In this document: positions 60,830-64,000 of the stretch, piece after piece | Numbering within the stretch: the stretch's first letter is position 1 | How the letters are laid out: every line of letters begins with the position of its first letter | Source: Sistotremastrum niveocremeum HHB9708 | Lineage: Eukaryota; Basidiomycota; Agaricomycetes; Sistotremastrales; Sistotremastraceae | Assembly (NCBI GenBank): GCA_001630475.1 | Contig: KV419435.1 | Location: 230,939-294,938 of the forward strand | Length of the DNA stretch: 64,000 bases | Direction: 5' to 3' | Position numbers and translations under genes: made by a program | Notes under the pieces: generated by a model | What the model was told of the DNA's origin: nothing | The model's input: only the letters and a program-made list of their open reading frames with translations | Databases searched by the model: none

Positions 60830-61560
60830 GTCGAATTTGGTGTCGAACAGGAAGATCTAGTGTGAAGAGCCCGAGTGGCGAGACCGATAGGTACGCGTCT
60901 GATATCTAGCCGAACAGAACATCAATCTCGTCGATATCCCAATGCCTTGATATGCACTGATAGAATTCTCGAAGTGGAGGCGTGATGGCCGAGAAAGCCG
61001 AACTTCCGCTGGGTAGAGGTCGCGCCAACGATCATGGAGAAGAGGAGAGGAGATCCTGCAGCATCTTCAATGTTCCCGAAGACCAAGTTCTTCGGTTCGG
61101 TATGGATCCAGCAACCCTCTATCCTGATAACCGACGAAACGCAGTTGTTTGAGAGAAAGATTCTGGGGGGAAATTACGTTACGGCAAGCAGTCTTGACAC
61201 CATGTCGAAGATGATGGCTATGATACTACTGTCGTGCTCCACCAGCTTCCGGCGAATATCGAGATGATATGCAACGGAGAAGCTGATGTTGCGAAGGCTG
61301 TATCCGGTGCGAGAGGTATTCGTACCGCAGACGTGCAGCGTGTTGTAAGACTGAAGGACGACAGGCATTCGAAGAGCTCCCCATGGCCATGTTTCGGCGC
61401 TAACCCTGCTGTCCGAATTTGACGACTCGAGCGATAGCAGAATTCGACAAGATCAATGACAAGTGGCTTTGCATCGCCGTGGAGTGGAGTTTTGAAGTTT
61501 TGGAGCGAGCATGAGGCCATGGATGCGAAGGCGACTGCAGTGCCAAATTCAGAATCCAGC
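60830..61560 (-). pseudogene. F-box/LRR-like family pseudogene, copy 3
   Basis: On the minus strand, LRNISFSVAYHLDIRRKLVE followed by HDSSIIAIIFDMVSRL aligns with the copy-2 segment around SHIDLPIVSHLDVHERIVEH. Further downstream LHFENSI matches LHIENSI. Frames are interrupted and both ends of the gene are missing. It lies in opposite orientation to the intact copy 1 kb away. Confidence 0.6.
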
Positions 61561-62239
61561 TTGAGACGATACGTCAGACGGTGAGCGTGATTATGCCCGA
61601 AGAGAGCTCGTCATATCATCGAGCATGCTGATCCGGATCTGAACCGCAACATCAGGTTGCGAAAAGGACGGTAGTGGTCATATGAGACTCACATGTGTTT
61701 CTATAGAGGCAGAATCGATACGCGGGATTATAGGGGAGCTCAAATCAACGATGGTCGACGGAACTCAGGTGTTGAGGAGCCGCTGCACCGCGTAAATTCC
61801 TGCCATTATCCCATACATGAGACGCTAGTGCATGAGGTGATGGAGAAAGTTGAAAGTGTGTGGCATGAGATAGGAGCTTTTTCCGTGGCGGCCTGTGACG
61901 GGGAGTGAACTTTCGACTGTCATCCTCTCGAGATCGCACATGACACAGGCCACGATGCCTTCGCGTTCTCTGAATGTCGATGGCAAACGTCGGCTCTAAC
62001 AGTTTGTGAGTCTTCGCAATGCCGATGGCCAATCGATTGCTGGCTTACCTGGGTCACGATGGGCTCATACTCAACTATCATCAACCCGAAATCGAGGAAA
62101 TCGGTGGTGATTTTGATGTCACGGTTTTCTGCGGCCTAAGGATTTTGAAAAGCCAGAGACTTTTGGCCGCCAAACAATGAGGCCAGCTGAGATGAAGAAT
62201 GCGAAGTAAAGAGCCGTAAGGCACATGGCATACTATCGC
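61561..62239. other. Intergenic region
   Basis: Only short overlapping frames occur here; the longest, on minus (61745-62032), is unassigned. No repeat was recognised with confidence. Confidence 0.3.
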
Positions 62240-63830
62240 TGAGCTGGAGAAATGATAAGATATTCTGTCACGACGATAGCCTTGAAGGCTGTGATCTACC
62301 TAAATGCGTGTAGGGGTTCTTTGGGTCTGCGTCAACGAATGTTGCTCCAGGAGATCGCGCAGCTGATCTCTGGACGACCCCTTTCAAAGACGTCGTATGT
62401 CTAGCCCAGGAGTGAGATGATGATATTATATTCAGGACGGAGGATTCCACGTACCGGCAAAATCGCATTATTCGATGCCTAGAGTCCTCATCGACTGTCC
62501 AAAATTCAACACTTGATATCGTTCAATAGTCTATTTCTGATTTCCATCGGCATTTCGCTTGCGGGATCCACGAATATTAGATGAGGATTAACGAACAACT
62601 TCACAGTGTCGCAATGGATATCTTAGGAGTTCACTGAATGAATTTCCCCATGAACGACATCCAGAGATGAAAGGAAAAGTTTGACGCACAAGAGAATACA
62701 TGATGCACCATCCTAATCTCAGCTCTAGCCTCACCAATCCTCGAGTCTCCCATAGTGCCACCTTCCTGGGTAGTGTATACGCAGCCGAAGAAGTGACAGT
62801 TGCGCCTCTAGCAAGACTCGGACCGTCGTCAAGTCCTCAAATTACTCTATGGCTTCGTCGATGCCGAGATATGGGTTTTCGAAAGACTGTTATTGTAATT
62901 GAAGAAGATGCGCGAGATGCAAGAGCAAGCTCGAGGTCAAGGCTTCGCTGATGGTTTGGCGCAGGAGTGCGGCAGCGGCTTGCCACCTACGCTCATCTCA
63001 ATCTCAGATATTTTCCAAATGTGATTTCTTTCGACTTGGTTACACTTGAAATGTGCGATAAGACCATACAACATATCGAAATCGATCCTATCAACCCCAG
63101 AACCCGGCAAGACCAAGACTCAACAGAGTACTAGCTCTGACGCAGCAGCTGTATGTCCTCTCATACTCGGTACTTTTTTTACTGGATCTAATGTGGGATC
63201 AGCAATCGAATGTTTCGCAGAGCAGCACTCAGACGCCACACTCTATGATCGACGATATATCTCGATTGGCAATTCGACGCAATACAGCACTTCTTCGGAA
63301 ACGCGCGACATAATCGTTTACATCCCAGACTCTCTGTGTTCTTAGACACCCGGGTTCAGGAACAAGTGATATACGAAAGAAACACCGACAACGAGAGCAG
63401 TCCTTAAGGGAAGAAATGGGGTTCATACGTGTATTGGAACTCAACATCTCTGTCAGACAAGGCAGCTCTGCACTCGCGGCGGCTCTCAGTGATACTCCCG
63501 CTCCTCGTCTCATCACGTTCGAGCTGGATTTCGATGAAAGGCAGACGAACCATGTCAACATCCATCGACCGTTCGACAACGATCCCCCGAACATGACCTC
63601 CATACATTCGCACGCTTCCATACCGTTCGACAAATTGCCGACTTTTTCATACTGTTCGAGCGTTCTTCTTCGAGAAGCGACTGCAAAAGTGATTAGATGT
63701 GAGAACCATAATCTGAATACAATAGCTTCATACCTTTGCCTCCAGCTATGGTACCAGTGAGGTGGACCACGACGCCACAACTGCAATCAGGAATCTGCAA
63801 AAGCCAGGGCACCCCCGTCTCTCAAGATGG
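62240..63830 (+). repeat. Diverged direct duplication of 57780-60290
   Basis: The 5' part (ATTCTGTCACGACGATAGCC near 62259; GCAAGACTCGGACCGTCGTC near 62811) parallels 57830 and 58230. Gene-coding sequence follows, then the 3' flank of copy 2 without the intervening kilobase. The spacing to the first copy is about 4.45 kb at the 5' end. Confidence 0.65.
63019..63660 (+). pseudogene. F-box/LRR-like family pseudogene, copy 4
   Basis: The start codon is lost: where copy 2 has ATGTCTTTCGAC, this has GTGATTTCTTTCGAC. The intron region and the next exon are recognisable (SDTPAPRLITFELDFDERQT against SETAAPRLITFELDLDEKQT) but with frame breaks before 63396. After FDKLPTF the sequence jumps to the 3' flank of copy 2 (equivalent to 60106), so about 1 kb of coding sequence is deleted. 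Confidence 0.75.
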
Positions 63831-63939
63831 TTCCTGAGAGATCGAGGCTGTGAAACACTGTTGTAGTCCCCATTAAGGTAGATTGAAGCCGCGAGTATCC
63901 CAACTTGTAGGGATACCCTCGACAACTAAGAGTGGGAAG

Positions 63940-64000
63940 GTCCTCCGCTAGGAAGCGAACAAATCATGACTGGTTTCCCAGTCGATGAAATGGACGCGGT
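63940..64000. repeat. Possible start of a further repeat-unit copy
   Basis: GACTGGTTTCCCAGTCGATG near 63968 resembles CGCTGGTCTCCCAGTCGACG at 51234 in unit D. The match runs to the window end, so length and identity cannot be judged. Confidence 0.35.

Overview
The window is nuclear DNA from a filamentous basidiomycete, most likely an Agaricomycete. The signs are many short GT-AG introns (mostly 47-60 nt), several very small exons, a 7-TM receptor and signalling-kinase repertoire typical of that group, and no bacterial-type operons. No rRNA, tRNA, CRISPR array or origin was recognised.

The left part (1-27.4 kb) is ordinary, gene-dense DNA. It carries a divergent pair of related kinase-like genes, the leftward one lacking catalytic motifs (415-3671). 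After these come a 269-bp MITE-like element, a CaM-kinase-type gene (4938-6935), a MYND-finger gene (7636-8808) and an arrestin-like gene (9534-10932). Then follow a compact VWA8-type AAA+/VWA gene with microexons (11264-16700), a multi-pass membrane protein with a long tail (17249-19717), a short Zn2Cys6 protein (21443-22395), a second arrestin-like gene (22967-24390) and a fungal 7-TM receptor (25595-27262).

The right part (27.4-64 kb) is a rearranged accessory region built from copies of one block: a tRNA threonylcarbamoyladenosine dehydratase (TCD-type) gene joined to a non-coding repeat unit. Block A (27.4-32.3 kb) and block B (36.5-41.2 kb) face each other. Their outer 2,928 bp (27788-30715 and 38269-41196) look identical, whereas the sequence just beyond both edges is homologous but diverged, which is the pattern of recent gene conversion between inverted paralogues. 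Unit C (47.3-49.6 kb), a decayed TCD copy (49.6-50.6 kb) and unit D (50.97-51.8 kb) are older copies. Every unit carries a pair of about 22-bp GC-rich palindromes whose arms change together between copies.

Unit D stops abruptly at 51.8 kb and gives way to a 5.26-kb tract (51801-57060) in which T is almost absent from the + strand (21 T in 600 sampled bases). The long open frames there on both strands are composition artefacts. Around these repeats lie two intact 474-residue paralogues of an F-box/LRR-like family (32502-33975, 58451-59926) and two degraded relatives, one with its start lost and about 1 kb deleted. An unrecognised protein with acidic and RG-rich segments (42904-45274) sits between the repeats.

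The left genes have no common pathway, although one receptor and two arrestin-like genes within 18 kb are worth noting. The right side is best read as a site of repeated segmental duplication, gene conversion and decay. Exon joins were made by eye and are approximate unless stated.
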